Below are positions 16,377-24,789 of a stretch of 64,000 nt of DNA, one piece after another. How positions within the stretch are numbered: position 1 is the stretch's first letter; every line of letters begins with the position of its first letter. Below the pieces are notes generated by a model that was not told where the DNA came from, did not search any database, and saw nothing but the letters and a program-made list of their open reading frames with translations. The stretch spans positions 39,654 to 103,653 of the IMG/VR virus record IMGVR_UViG_3300030044_000016. One strand, written 5' to 3'. Both the position numbers and the translations under genes were made by a program. The DNA is from a virus.

Positions 16377-17756
16377 ATGAATAAATACGCAAAACTATAT
16401 TTTGGTGAAGTACACAACAAAGTTGCCGCTGGTCTGGGTACTGCATTAGCGGACGGAGCGGAGGTGGCTGGCAGGTATGCGCTTAGTCATCTTCCACAGA
16501 CCTCTAAGTGGGTTGGAGCAGCCACTAAGGGTTTTGGTGGACTAGCTAGTGATGTTGGACATTCCATTTGGAACAACTCAAAGGGGGTGATTAATTGGGG
16601 GGCTAATGCAATAGCCAATAAGATAAAGCCACTTACCGCCGCCGCAGATAGTTTGGTACCAGATGCTGCACCAGCAGTAGCAACCGGCGCAGTAAAACCT
16701 GCTCCATTCGCTGCCTCGCCAGAGATGGGAGCTGGAGGAGCGAAGCCTGCTCCTGCTCCTGCAGCCCCAGCCGCCGCTGCTGCTCCGGCTCCATCTGTTG
16801 CGTCTATATCTCCATCTGCTGGTAGGCCACTACCCAAAACTCCATTTCTGAGTACTCGTGCTTCAGAGTGGGGTGTTCCTGCGAGTCAGCATATGCCAAA
16901 CGCCATCATGACCCCTGGGGAACTACTAGAGATGCCCAACTCTGGTCTTACGACTGGGACTGGAATCAATAGGGCCTCTGGTGCTAACGCTGCTGCTACT
17001 AAGTTGAAGCAATTACAGGAATCTGGTAGCTCATTGCCTGAATATGTTCATCCTGGGTCAGAGAGAGAGGCCGCGATTGCAGGTCGTCCATTTAAGCCAA
17101 CGCTTGACCCTAATGCTAGGCCAGCAGCTCCTGAAGTAGCAGCAGCTCCAGATCCTACCGCCCCCAAGGCAACCGCTCCAGATCCTACCGCCCCCAAGGC
17201 AACCGCTCCAGAACCTCAAACTGGTGCCAAGCCTATGCCCAACAAGGGGATTCTTGGCAAAGGTGTTTCGGCACTGCCAGTTGCTGGTATTGCTGGTATT
17301 GCTGGTGCCACTGCTCTATCCGATGGTTCAATTCCCAATCTAGCCCCTAATCCTGCCACATCACAAGCCGGTGGAACACCAGGTGGATCGTTTGGAGAAA
17401 ATCCTTTTAGTAAGCCATTTAATCAAGGGGTTACTCAGCCTGCTGCTCCTGCTGGAGATAATGGGCTAAGTAAATTACTTGCCGACTCTCAGGCACAGAA
17501 CGATCAAGCAAGAGCCTTGCTGAACAAGCCTCGATCCTCTGCTCCAATAGAATCTACTAGACCAACTCTTGCCCCTCAGTCCCAGATTGCCCCTCCCCCT
17601 CAGCAGAATGTGAGGCCCAATAGTCAGTATGGTGGGGTAGAGGGTACTGCCTCCAATGCAATTGGAAGAGCTGGTGATTCCATGAAGCATCTTTTTCAGG
17701 GGACCTTAGGCCAGCACCAAGATTATAGAAATACATCATTCTTGCCAGGAGCATAA
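16377..17756 (+). CDS. Ala/Pro-rich protein with MNKYA N-terminal tag
   Basis: Start chosen at ATG 16377, two bases after the previous stop, because it yields the shared tag MNKYAKLYFGEVHNKVAAG; the FGE triplet fits a T4-type prohead-protease site. About 459 residues. The middle is extreme low complexity (Ala/Pro runs around residues 120-150, and two exact PDPTAPKATA repeats near 257-276). Later segments are Gly/Pro/Asn rich and probably disordered. Likely an internal head protein or scaffold-like component; function inferred from composition and tag only. Confidence 0.75.
   Translation: MNKYAKLYFGEVHNKVAAGLGTALADGAEVAGRYALSHLPQTSKWVGAATKGFGGLASDVGHSIWNNSKGVINWGANAIANKIKPLTAAADSLVPDAAPAVATGAVKPAPFAASPEMGAGGAKPAPAPAAPAAAAAPAPSVASISPSAGRPLPKTPFLSTRASEWGVPASQHMPNAIMTPGELLEMPNSGLTTGTGINRASGANAAATKLKQLQESGSSLPEYVHPGSEREAAIAGRPFKPTLDPNARPAAPEVAAAPDPTAPKATAPDPTAPKATAPEPQTGAKPMPNKGILGKGVSALPVAGIAGIAGATALSDGSIPNLAPNPATSQAGGTPGGSFGENPFSKPFNQGVTQPAAPAGDNGLSKLLADSQAQNDQARALLNKPRSSAPIESTRPTLAPQSQIAPPPQQNVRPNSQYGGVEGTASNAIGRAGDSMKHLFQGTLGQHQDYRNTSFLPGA
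17145..17204 (+). repeat. Two tandem 30-bp repeats inside a coding region
   Basis: GCTCCAGATCCTACCG followed by CCCCCAAGGCAACC occurs twice without a gap. It encodes APDPTAPKAT repeats, and a degenerate third copy begins right after (GCTCCAGAACC). Confidence 0.9.
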
Positions 17757-17759
17757 TCC

Positions 17760-19586
17760 GTGGACAGACTAACTAGAGTCTATATTGAGGGGATTAAAAA
17801 GATCGCCCTCTCTCCAGGTCAAGTTGCCCCACTAGGCACAGAAGCATCGAGTACTAGTGCCCAACTTATTGGAGCCGGTGCAAACATTATTTCAGATGTT
17901 GTTGCGGCTAAGTACAAGCCAAATGTATCCGGAAGCTCAGCGATTAATTCAGCGTTCCAAAATGGTGGTGGAGGTGTTTTAGGATCAAATCTATTGAAAA
18001 ACACTAGTGGACTTGTCCGTGGTGGAGTGGGAATTGGTGCTGGCATAGGGGCTCAGTATCTTGCTCAAAAAGGGCTGGACTATGTTGTGCCAACCAAGGG
18101 AGATGGATCTAGCTTCGTTGACGAAATGAAGGGTTTTGGCAAAAGCGTTATTTCTGGTGCTGCTGGTGGATATACTACTGGTGGTCCATATGGTGCAGTA
18201 GTAGGTGCTTTCGGGAGTGGTGTGGGAGATGTTGTTGGAAAGGGTGTTAGAATTTATAATGGATTGAATGCTATTACAAAGCAAAATGAGGAAGGGCCTA
18301 GGGCCATGTTTGATTCCCAAGAGCATCTAAATGACATTAACGGAGCCAGAAACATTGCCAAGCACAATGCAATGTTACCAAAGCCAGCTACGCCACCTCC
18401 CCTAGATACTGCCAATCCAATGACCAAACAATCTGATTTTATCGGTTCAGGCCTATCTGCTATCCCCATGATGGGTGGTGCTCTTTCTGGGTCTTGGTCC
18501 CCTATGAATGGAGAGAGCTCGATGGAGAGCGAGAACAAGCTTAAGCCATATTCTATTGGTGGAACTGCCGCTGGTCCAATTGCTCACTTGATTGGAAGAT
18601 CCTCGAGTGTAAAGAATGGGCTAAAAAGAATGTTTCTGGAGGGAAAAGCTCCAACAACCAAAGCCGGGCTAAAGGGATTTTTACTTCAATCCCTTCTAGC
18701 AGCATCTGCTGGTTCAGCTGCAGGAACTGCTATCGGGAGAGATTTTGAGACCAAACACTTTGCTGGTAAGTATGGAGAGGAAAAGATTGCTGATCATGGG
18801 ATTATGAGCATGCTCGGGAGTGGCGTGAAGAACATAGGTTCCAGCATAGGAAATTTCGGCAGTGAAGTTGTTAACGACCCCTGGCAGGCAGTAAAAGACA
18901 CTGGCTCCCTAGTTGGAGATGGGGCTAAGATGTGGTTCGTTGACCCATTCCTAAATGCAGGACAAGAGGCAAAGAACTCCATGGGACTACTTGCTTCAGG
19001 AGATTATCAAGGTGGAGCTGGAAAGTTAGTTTCTGCCGCTGGTGATGCTGCGTTTGGTATTGCCAACTTCATTCCAGGTGCTGGTGTGTTGGGTAAGGGG
19101 CTTGGTCTTGGTGCCAAAGCAATTGGTGCCGGAGCTAGGTTGATGAATTTGGATAGAGCTGGTGAGGGGATTGAAGCTGCTGGAAGGGTTGCAAAAGGAG
19201 TCCTTAATATGCCCAAGGATTATGTAAACAACACCCCAGGTATTGGGCATATAATTGGAGAGCACAAGCTGGTCCCCCCAAATGCAGCTGATGGGGCTTT
19301 TACTAGGGGGATTAAACATGTGGGCAATTATGCCCCCAATATTATTGCTACACAGGGCCTAAATATTGCGGGAGACCATATGTACGACACTAGCGACAGT
19401 GGCCGTATGGATCAGATTGCACAGAGCCCAGTCTTAAATAAATACTTTGGAGATAGCTTCTCTAATCAGGTTCAGGGGTTGTCTCCAGCAGACAAGTTGA
19501 ATGTTTATAGAAAGCTAAAAGATAATGGGGCAACAACTCAGCTTGCAGATCTGGATCAGAAGTACTATGATTCTAATCACGGTTGA
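17760..19586 (+). CDS. Large Gly/Ala-rich virion-type protein, end possibly altered by an IS relic
   Basis: 608 residues from GTG 17760. The N-terminus MDRLTRVYIEGIKKIALS is a diverged form of the shared MNKYAxxYF tag. Several Gly-zipper hydrophobic stretches are seen (GVGIGAGIGAQYL, AGSAAGTAIG, GAGVLGKGLGLGAKAIGAG), as in phage proteins that enter the host membrane during ejection. The last codons (NHG, TGA) run into an IS200/IS605 end, so the natural C-terminus may have been lost or replaced. No enzymatic motif is visible. Confidence 0.75.
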   Translation: MDRLTRVYIEGIKKIALSPGQVAPLGTEASSTSAQLIGAGANIISDVVAAKYKPNVSGSSAINSAFQNGGGGVLGSNLLKNTSGLVRGGVGIGAGIGAQYLAQKGLDYVVPTKGDGSSFVDEMKGFGKSVISGAAGGYTTGGPYGAVVGAFGSGVGDVVGKGVRIYNGLNAITKQNEEGPRAMFDSQEHLNDINGARNIAKHNAMLPKPATPPPLDTANPMTKQSDFIGSGLSAIPMMGGALSGSWSPMNGESSMESENKLKPYSIGGTAAGPIAHLIGRSSSVKNGLKRMFLEGKAPTTKAGLKGFLLQSLLAASAGSAAGTAIGRDFETKHFAGKYGEEKIADHGIMSMLGSGVKNIGSSIGNFGSEVVNDPWQAVKDTGSLVGDGAKMWFVDPFLNAGQEAKNSMGLLASGDYQGGAGKLVSAAGDAAFGIANFIPGAGVLGKGLGLGAKAIGAGARLMNLDRAGEGIEAAGRVAKGVLNMPKDYVNNTPGIGHIIGEHKLVPPNAADGAFTRGIKHVGNYAPNIIATQGLNIAGDHMYDTSDSGRMDQIAQSPVLNKYFGDSFSNQVQGLSPADKLNVYRKLKDNGATTQLADLDQKYYDSNHG

Positions 19587-19823
19587 CATCCTCACCGGCC
19601 TGAAGGCGCGGGGATTCCTTGAATACAAATATGCTAGACATTTGCAGAGCTAGGTTGGTTGACACTTCGACGAGCATTGCGCGCCGAGGCCGAAGCCTTG
19701 GCGTGACTGATATGCTCTCCATGTCCTTTAACCGGCTGTCCACCGGCAAATTGAAGAATGTTTTTCGCGGCATTCTGATCTCTGTCCAAATGCTCGCCGC
19801 AGTTTTCGCATATAAATATCCGA
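19587..19823 (-). pseudogene. IS200/IS605 relic: 3' fragment of tnpB with its end hairpin
   Basis: On the minus strand a short frame (about 19634-19823) encodes FICENCGEHLDRDQNAAKNI, the C-terminal zinc-ribbon and last catalytic Asp of TnpB, followed by an Ala/Ser-rich tail. Past its stop is CCGGCCTGAAGGCGCGGGG (19595-19613), a hairpin nearly the same as that at the tnpB end of the complete element at 39230. The RuvC start and tnpA are missing. The fragment fills the whole gap between two virion genes. Confidence 0.82.
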
Positions 19824-19829
19824 ATTAGT

Positions 19830-20726
19830 ATGAGCATAAAGATGTACTCTCGGGACTTTAGTTCCGACCCCAATTATACACCAGCATGGAGGGCGCAGCA
19901 GGCGCTAGAGTATCGTCGTGCTTACCAAGAGGCTCAGCAGCGTGGGGAGCAAAATCCATCTGTAATACCACTATCGGAAGACGACAAGTATGTCATAGAT
20001 TTTTATTCACTGCTTGTACATGGTGCGTGTCACTACCCAGAGGTCAGGTACGCATATTCCTGTTTTTGTGGCAATGTTAACAATGGGCTTGGGACTACAA
20101 TACAGGCTATGTTTCTTGGCGGTAAAAATATAGAAGACATAGCAAAAAGCTTTAGGACTAAACGAAAGAATATTGATTGCTACCTGAAGCTATTTTTTGA
20201 TGTAGAAGAGTATTTGGATTGCGATACACTTATTTACTCCCTTATTTCTCCATACAATAAGTCTGAGCAGCTTACTGAAGATGTTGCAGCTACTTGTCTT
20301 TGGTTGGGACTTTCGTATGCCTTTGGGTGGCAGATTTCAAGGAACCTGCTACAGAGGAGAATGAATGTGGCTACGGATGTTTCAAAGAAGATATCTGAAT
20401 CAATGAGGCAGTCTCTTGAAATGCAGGCTAGTGAGTTTGTACTTGGTGCAAGAATGACTATGAAGGCGAGGCCTTGTGACTTTGAGCGGCACATCTCTCT
20501 CACCAATGCCATGAGTATTGCTGAACAAAACAAAACAGCAGAGGGTGCTATCGCAAATGGGGATTACTTCAGAAAAGCTCTTTGGGGTGGGATCAAGGAA
20601 GTGTCTTCTAGTCTTGACTATAATGATCCAGTGAGGAAAATGATTGGAGATAAAGAGAGGGAGTTGTCATTAAAGGACAAGCAGGAAGTTAAACAAATTG
20701 AATATTCTGCTCCACAAGCCCTATAA
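19830..20726 (+). CDS. Unknown 298-residue protein
   Basis: Globular, mostly helical, with several Cys and aromatic residues (YAYSCFCGNVNNGLG, TCLWLGLSYAFGWQ). A segment KNIEDIAKSFRTKRKNIDCYLK looks like a helix-turn-helix of the kind that scans DNA or pairs subunits. The start lies seven bases past the tnpB relic, so any original promoter or leader may have been changed by the insertion. It precedes head genes; no family recognised. Confidence 0.75.
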   Translation: MSIKMYSRDFSSDPNYTPAWRAQQALEYRRAYQEAQQRGEQNPSVIPLSEDDKYVIDFYSLLVHGACHYPEVRYAYSCFCGNVNNGLGTTIQAMFLGGKNIEDIAKSFRTKRKNIDCYLKLFFDVEEYLDCDTLIYSLISPYNKSEQLTEDVAATCLWLGLSYAFGWQISRNLLQRRMNVATDVSKKISESMRQSLEMQASEFVLGARMTMKARPCDFERHISLTNAMSIAEQNKTAEGAIANGDYFRKALWGGIKEVSSSLDYNDPVRKMIGDKERELSLKDKQEVKQIEYSAPQAL

Positions 20727-20731
20727 CATAA

Positions 20732-20742
20732 GGTATATTTGA
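20732..20742 (+). promoter_or_regulatory. Promoter-like element GGTATATTTGA
   Basis: The element ends three bases before ATG 20746. The same 11 bases at the same spacing precede ATG 41522. TATATTTG fits the Bacteroidota -7 consensus TAnnTTTG, which would give a nearly leaderless transcript. No clear upstream -33 element at a fixed distance was found. Confidence 0.35.
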
Positions 20743-20745
20743 AAC

Positions 20746-22179
20746 ATGATCTACGAGCGCATCGAAAACGCACTAAATAGTGCTATCAAGCTACACAACA
20801 GTGGACTCTCTGCAAACGAGAGCATTGTTAAGGTAGCCCAGGAGCAGGAGCTCAACCCAGAGACAATTAGCAGAGTTGTTGAAGCCTTTAATATTGCTAA
20901 GACAAAGGCTTATGTAAAACTGGCTTCTGATAAGACAGCTGACTTTGATATTGCTGACAAGAAGGAGATCATCAAGCAATCATTTGCTCCAACTACTAAG
21001 CAGGATAAAACAGCATCTTTCCAGTCTTTTGATGACGACTTTAACGCAGTATTCACTGGTAATGTTGTTGAGGATAATTACTCTGTATCCAGCACTTCTG
21101 AGAGGCCACTAGCTTCTCGAATTAAAGAGGCTTACCACGCCATTGGTGAGCAGGACAGGGAACTGTCTGAAGCTCGTGATTCTGTCGTGGAGGCTAAAGA
21201 AAATTTTACCTCGGCCCTGAAGGAAGCAACCGACCTTCTACAGTACACTCACGAGAGAGAAAAAATTGCAGACTATGCAGCTCAGATTTTCTCAGAGTAC
21301 TCTGATACACCAAGGGCCGGAAAGATCCTTGGCTTGGTAGCCAAATGTAACGGGATCTCTATGTCAGAGATGACACCCAAGATTGCTGCTCACGTACCAT
21401 ACAAGGTTACGTCATTTATGGATGCTTTTGAGAAAATGGTAGAGGCTGACTCTAGGTACTCCACGCATTCTGCTCAGTTCAATAACTCCCTGGAAGAGGT
21501 TAATTCTAAGCAGGCAGAATTAAAGTCTTTGGTAAGGAAGGCTGGAAATATCGTAGAGCAAAAATCCAATGCTTCTGATCTTCTTTGGGGTGGATCATCC
21601 AACAAGAAGGTCGCATCTCACAAGTTTGCTGAATTCCCAGTTGATTTGGTTAGTGATATCTCGTATTCCCTTTTTTTTGAAAAAGAAGGGGCAGAAGATG
21701 CCCCTGCGAAACCAAAGCCATCTAGTGGTGGATTTAAAGCCCCTAAGATCCCAGGTATCCTTGATACCCTAGTGGATGGACCAGCTAAGACTATCTCTGG
21801 AGTTTCTGGTTTGGTTCCCGCTCACAGCTCTGAGGACGATCTTGCCAGTAAGGGCTATGAGCTTAAGCTAAAGGGCAATTCTCATCCCAAGATCAAAGCC
21901 CAGGCTGACCACGATGTTGAAAACATCAAGAGAGAAGCCATCCTCCGCGAGCTTATGCATGACGAGATTATCTCTCAGCAGGATCCTGCAGAGGTAGCTA
22001 ATGCTTACAATGCAATGTCAGAACTTGCTCCTCACGCAAGTATGATCAAGGATGTTGTTCGCTCGGTTCTCCGTCAGGGGACTGCCCAAACTATTGATCC
22101 TCACTTTGCCAACTCCCTTGTGGAGTTGGAGCACAATCTCCTGAAGACCAAAAACTTTTCTGCTACCCAAGGTAAATAA
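20746..22179 (+). CDS. Unknown helical virion-type protein
   Basis: 477 residues. The N-terminal 70 residues look like a small helical bundle (NSAIKLHNSGLSANESIVKVA). A long helical region follows around 120-270 with coiled-coil character, then a Pro/Gly linker and a helical C-terminus. Its start is preceded by the GGTATATTTGA element. Position just upstream of the head module suggests a structural or assembly part; no family recognised. Confidence 0.75.
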   Translation: MIYERIENALNSAIKLHNSGLSANESIVKVAQEQELNPETISRVVEAFNIAKTKAYVKLASDKTADFDIADKKEIIKQSFAPTTKQDKTASFQSFDDDFNAVFTGNVVEDNYSVSSTSERPLASRIKEAYHAIGEQDRELSEARDSVVEAKENFTSALKEATDLLQYTHEREKIADYAAQIFSEYSDTPRAGKILGLVAKCNGISMSEMTPKIAAHVPYKVTSFMDAFEKMVEADSRYSTHSAQFNNSLEEVNSKQAELKSLVRKAGNIVEQKSNASDLLWGGSSNKKVASHKFAEFPVDLVSDISYSLFFEKEGAEDAPAKPKPSSGGFKAPKIPGILDTLVDGPAKTISGVSGLVPAHSSEDDLASKGYELKLKGNSHPKIKAQADHDVENIKREAILRELMHDEIISQQDPAEVANAYNAMSELAPHASMIKDVVRSVLRQGTAQTIDPHFANSLVELEHNLLKTKNFSATQGK

Positions 22180-22181
22180 TC

Positions 22182-22547
22182 ATGAAAATCAGAGTTATTA
22201 AATATGTAGCTGACGACAAGTTCTTTGTAGATATCAAGAACGAAGAGTTTTCCCAGGACGATCTTGCTGCAATGCAGAAGTTCGGAGAGCCCCAGGTTGA
22301 TGTTGGTGGATTCTATGGCAACGTAGATGATGACACTACAAGCACCTGGACCCTTCCAGATAGGTATGTATATATTCGCAAAGGGTTTCAGCCATTTACA
22401 TTCTCCTTTGATGGAGGAACATATTCCAACGCTGCTGCCAGGTCCTCTGCTCTAGCTGCTATCCTAGTGACTAGAATCACTACAGCACTAACAACTCTTA
22501 GGGCACTGTCTGATACATTTTCTGGAGAGGCTGTTACCAACGTATAA
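22182..22547 (+). CDS. Unknown 121-residue protein
   Basis: Starts two bases after the previous stop. The product is a compact alpha/beta protein (MKIRVIKYVADDKFFVDIKN; DDLAAMQKFGEPQVDVGG) with a Thr/Ala-rich helical end. Probably a small structural or assembly protein; no known motif. Confidence 0.65.
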   Translation: MKIRVIKYVADDKFFVDIKNEEFSQDDLAAMQKFGEPQVDVGGFYGNVDDDTTSTWTLPDRYVYIRKGFQPFTFSFDGGTYSNAAARSSALAAILVTRITTALTTLRALSDTFSGEAVTNV

Positions 22548-22550
22548 TTT

Positions 22551-23399
22551 ATGGACTTCACTGAACTTTTTAAACGAGTAGACCAAAAACTTGCATCTCA
22601 GCCAAATGAGAAGCTCTTGCTTCAGTGCTTCGATGCACAGATTGGAGATCTTGCTCTTACTTGCGTGAAGAACGCTGGTATCAAAGATGAGATCCTCAAC
22701 GCTCTTGGGAAAGCTACAGACACTGCCTCTACTGCTTTCCAAAAGAATCCATCACTAGTACCTGCTGCTACTGGACTTGCCGGAGCTGGGCTAGGTGCTG
22801 CTATTGGTAGCCAGACCGGTTCTCAGGGGGAATTTGAAACTGACGACGACTTCAAGTCTCGCAAGAGAAACTCAATGCTCACTGGAGCTGCCGCTGGAGG
22901 CGTTGCTGGACTAGCTGCTCCTGCTGCCGTCTCTTCTGTTGCTAAGATGGTAGGGGCTGGCCCTGATCCAGTTCCTAGTGTATGGGACAAAATTAAGTCT
23001 TTCTCGATCAACCCAACTAGCGCTGTAGCTGGTGCTGGTGCTCTTGGTGGTGCTGGATTGGCTCACCTTGATAAAAACATTGCAATGAAGAATTATGCAG
23101 CCGCTGGAACTGCTGCCCAAGGAGCTGGTGTTGGACTAACTGCTGCTGCTGACAATTACGACAAAGCAATGAATCAGGGAGAAGGAGAGGATAGGCTTAA
23201 GGAATTAAAAGATCTTCTAGCTAAGGCTACTAAAAACAACTCAATGGCTGCAGACGTTCAGGCTGCTACCAGATATCGCCCAGGGATTAAATCCCTTGGA
23301 GGAGTGAGTAAACACCTTGTTGGTGGATTGGGTGGAGCCGCTCTGACAACATTTCTTTATCAGGCGTTTGCCAATCGTCCCGCCTTTCAGAACTCATAA
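22551..23399 (+). CDS. Gly/Ala-rich protein with Gly-zipper segments
   Basis: 282 residues. The N-terminus MDFTELFKRVDQKLASQ loosely resembles the shared tag of neighbouring virion proteins. Three Gly/Ala zippers follow (GLAGAGLGAAIGS, TGAAAGGVAGLAAPAA, GAGALGGAGLAHL), able to insert in membranes. Its stop overlaps the ATG of the prohead protease (TAATG). I infer an internal head or ejection protein from composition and context. Confidence 0.7.
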   Translation: MDFTELFKRVDQKLASQPNEKLLLQCFDAQIGDLALTCVKNAGIKDEILNALGKATDTASTAFQKNPSLVPAATGLAGAGLGAAIGSQTGSQGEFETDDDFKSRKRNSMLTGAAAGGVAGLAAPAAVSSVAKMVGAGPDPVPSVWDKIKSFSINPTSAVAGAGALGGAGLAHLDKNIAMKNYAAAGTAAQGAGVGLTAAADNYDKAMNQGEGEDRLKELKDLLAKATKNNSMAADVQAATRYRPGIKSLGGVSKHLVGGLGGAALTTFLYQAFANRPAFQNS

Positions 23400-24727
23400 T
23401 GAGAAAATTAGTATTCAACGATTCCTTTGATTATCCAGAGGCAGAGCATCTTGTAAAGATTGTCGACGACCCTAAGGACCGTCGTAAGATCGCTAGTGCT
23501 GTTACGGATTCGTGGGGTGAGATTACTCCCATCAAGGATCATACACTAATTCACCTGATTGCACTTGGTGCTGGCGAGAAAACTGGGTCAAACCTTAATG
23601 CAGATTTTTTCCCAGAAGCTATCTGCCGTAATTCTCACGACACTTTTGTTAAGAAGGCAAATCTTTATCGCAACCACAACAGCAAGATCCCGCGTGAGCA
23701 GAGGGACGGAGATGTGATCAGATCTGCCTACAACGAAAAGATGGGTAGAGTCGAACTCCTAATCGCTGCAAGCCACGACAAGTGTGCTGATTGGCTTGGA
23801 AACCTAGAGAAAGGGGGAGAGGCGAAGTTCAGTATGGGTTGGCATTGCGATCACGACACGTGCAGTATTTGTGGGAACATCAGTAAGACCGCTAGTCAGT
23901 ATTGTGAGCACCTCAAGAAGAAGGCCAGCGCTCCCTTTGGAAGAAACAGAATTTTACCTGATGGACGTAAGTGCTACATGATCAACGAATCTGGATATTG
24001 GAATGATATCTCTAAGGTTGACCGTGGCGCAGACATGATTGCTATGGATCTTGCAAAGGTTGCAGGAATTGACTCCTCTGAGGTACTAGGTGGGGCTGAT
24101 CTTGCCGAGCTATTGGAGAATAGAATCCTCTCTACTTCTAAGTTGGCTATTGCACAGAAACTATCTGAGATGCAAAAGCGTATTGATGCTATTGGGGTTA
24201 AGTCCATCAACAGTCCAGTGGATCACATTGACCTTTCTGAGTCTGCTGTGCGAGAACTCCAGGATAAATCACCGAAGGAAATGTTTGGGGCTCTTGCAAA
24301 GAGTGGGTCCATACTATCATTTAAAAACTTCTTCAAACTAGCTTCTGGATCTAGATATCAAGACTTTGAATTAATCATCAAACAAGCTGAGCCAATTCTT
24401 CGTGAGTGCATTAGGCGTGAATTGAAAGAAGCTAGCAATCTCGAGTCTATTGCTTCTATTCATGAATTTGATCCTAACACATCAATTAATATTCCCCTCA
24501 CTCAGGGCACAACTTCAGAATTGAGACAGTTTTCAATTGAGCCAACATGGCAGGAAGAAAAAATCAAGATGGCAGCACTAATGACGCCGACTCAGACGCA
24601 ATGTAAGTCTGGGGCTACTGCACAATCACAAGCTCTTGTGAGGCAGTATCTGGCATACAAGGTAGCTGTCTTGGAAAGCGTGTCAGCGAATGATGAAATG
24701 ATATTTAATGCTCTTGTATTAAATTAA
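23399..24727 (+). CDS. Prohead protease (serine protease) with zinc-binding insert
   Basis: 442 residues. The N-terminal part looks like phage prohead maturation proteases: LYRNHN (His93) and KFSMGWHC (Ser145) are the probable catalytic pair, and SNLNADFF lies before them as usual. Directly after the Ser comes a Cys-rich insert, CDHDTCSICGN with YCEHL (Cys150, 155, 158, 169, His171), a likely zinc site. The protease cuts scaffold, capsid and internal proteins inside the prohead. About 240 C-terminal residues are helical and may be self-cleaved. The context of scaffold-like and capsid genes right after it supports the call. Confidence 0.8.
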   Translation: MRKLVFNDSFDYPEAEHLVKIVDDPKDRRKIASAVTDSWGEITPIKDHTLIHLIALGAGEKTGSNLNADFFPEAICRNSHDTFVKKANLYRNHNSKIPREQRDGDVIRSAYNEKMGRVELLIAASHDKCADWLGNLEKGGEAKFSMGWHCDHDTCSICGNISKTASQYCEHLKKKASAPFGRNRILPDGRKCYMINESGYWNDISKVDRGADMIAMDLAKVAGIDSSEVLGGADLAELLENRILSTSKLAIAQKLSEMQKRIDAIGVKSINSPVDHIDLSESAVRELQDKSPKEMFGALAKSGSILSFKNFFKLASGSRYQDFELIIKQAEPILRECIRRELKEASNLESIASIHEFDPNTSINIPLTQGTTSELRQFSIEPTWQEEKIKMAALMTPTQTQCKSGATAQSQALVRQYLAYKVAVLESVSANDEMIFNALVLN

Positions 24728-24789
24728 CTATTTCATCAATTTTTAATAGACACAAAAACAAAACCCACGTAACATCATTATCAAATACT

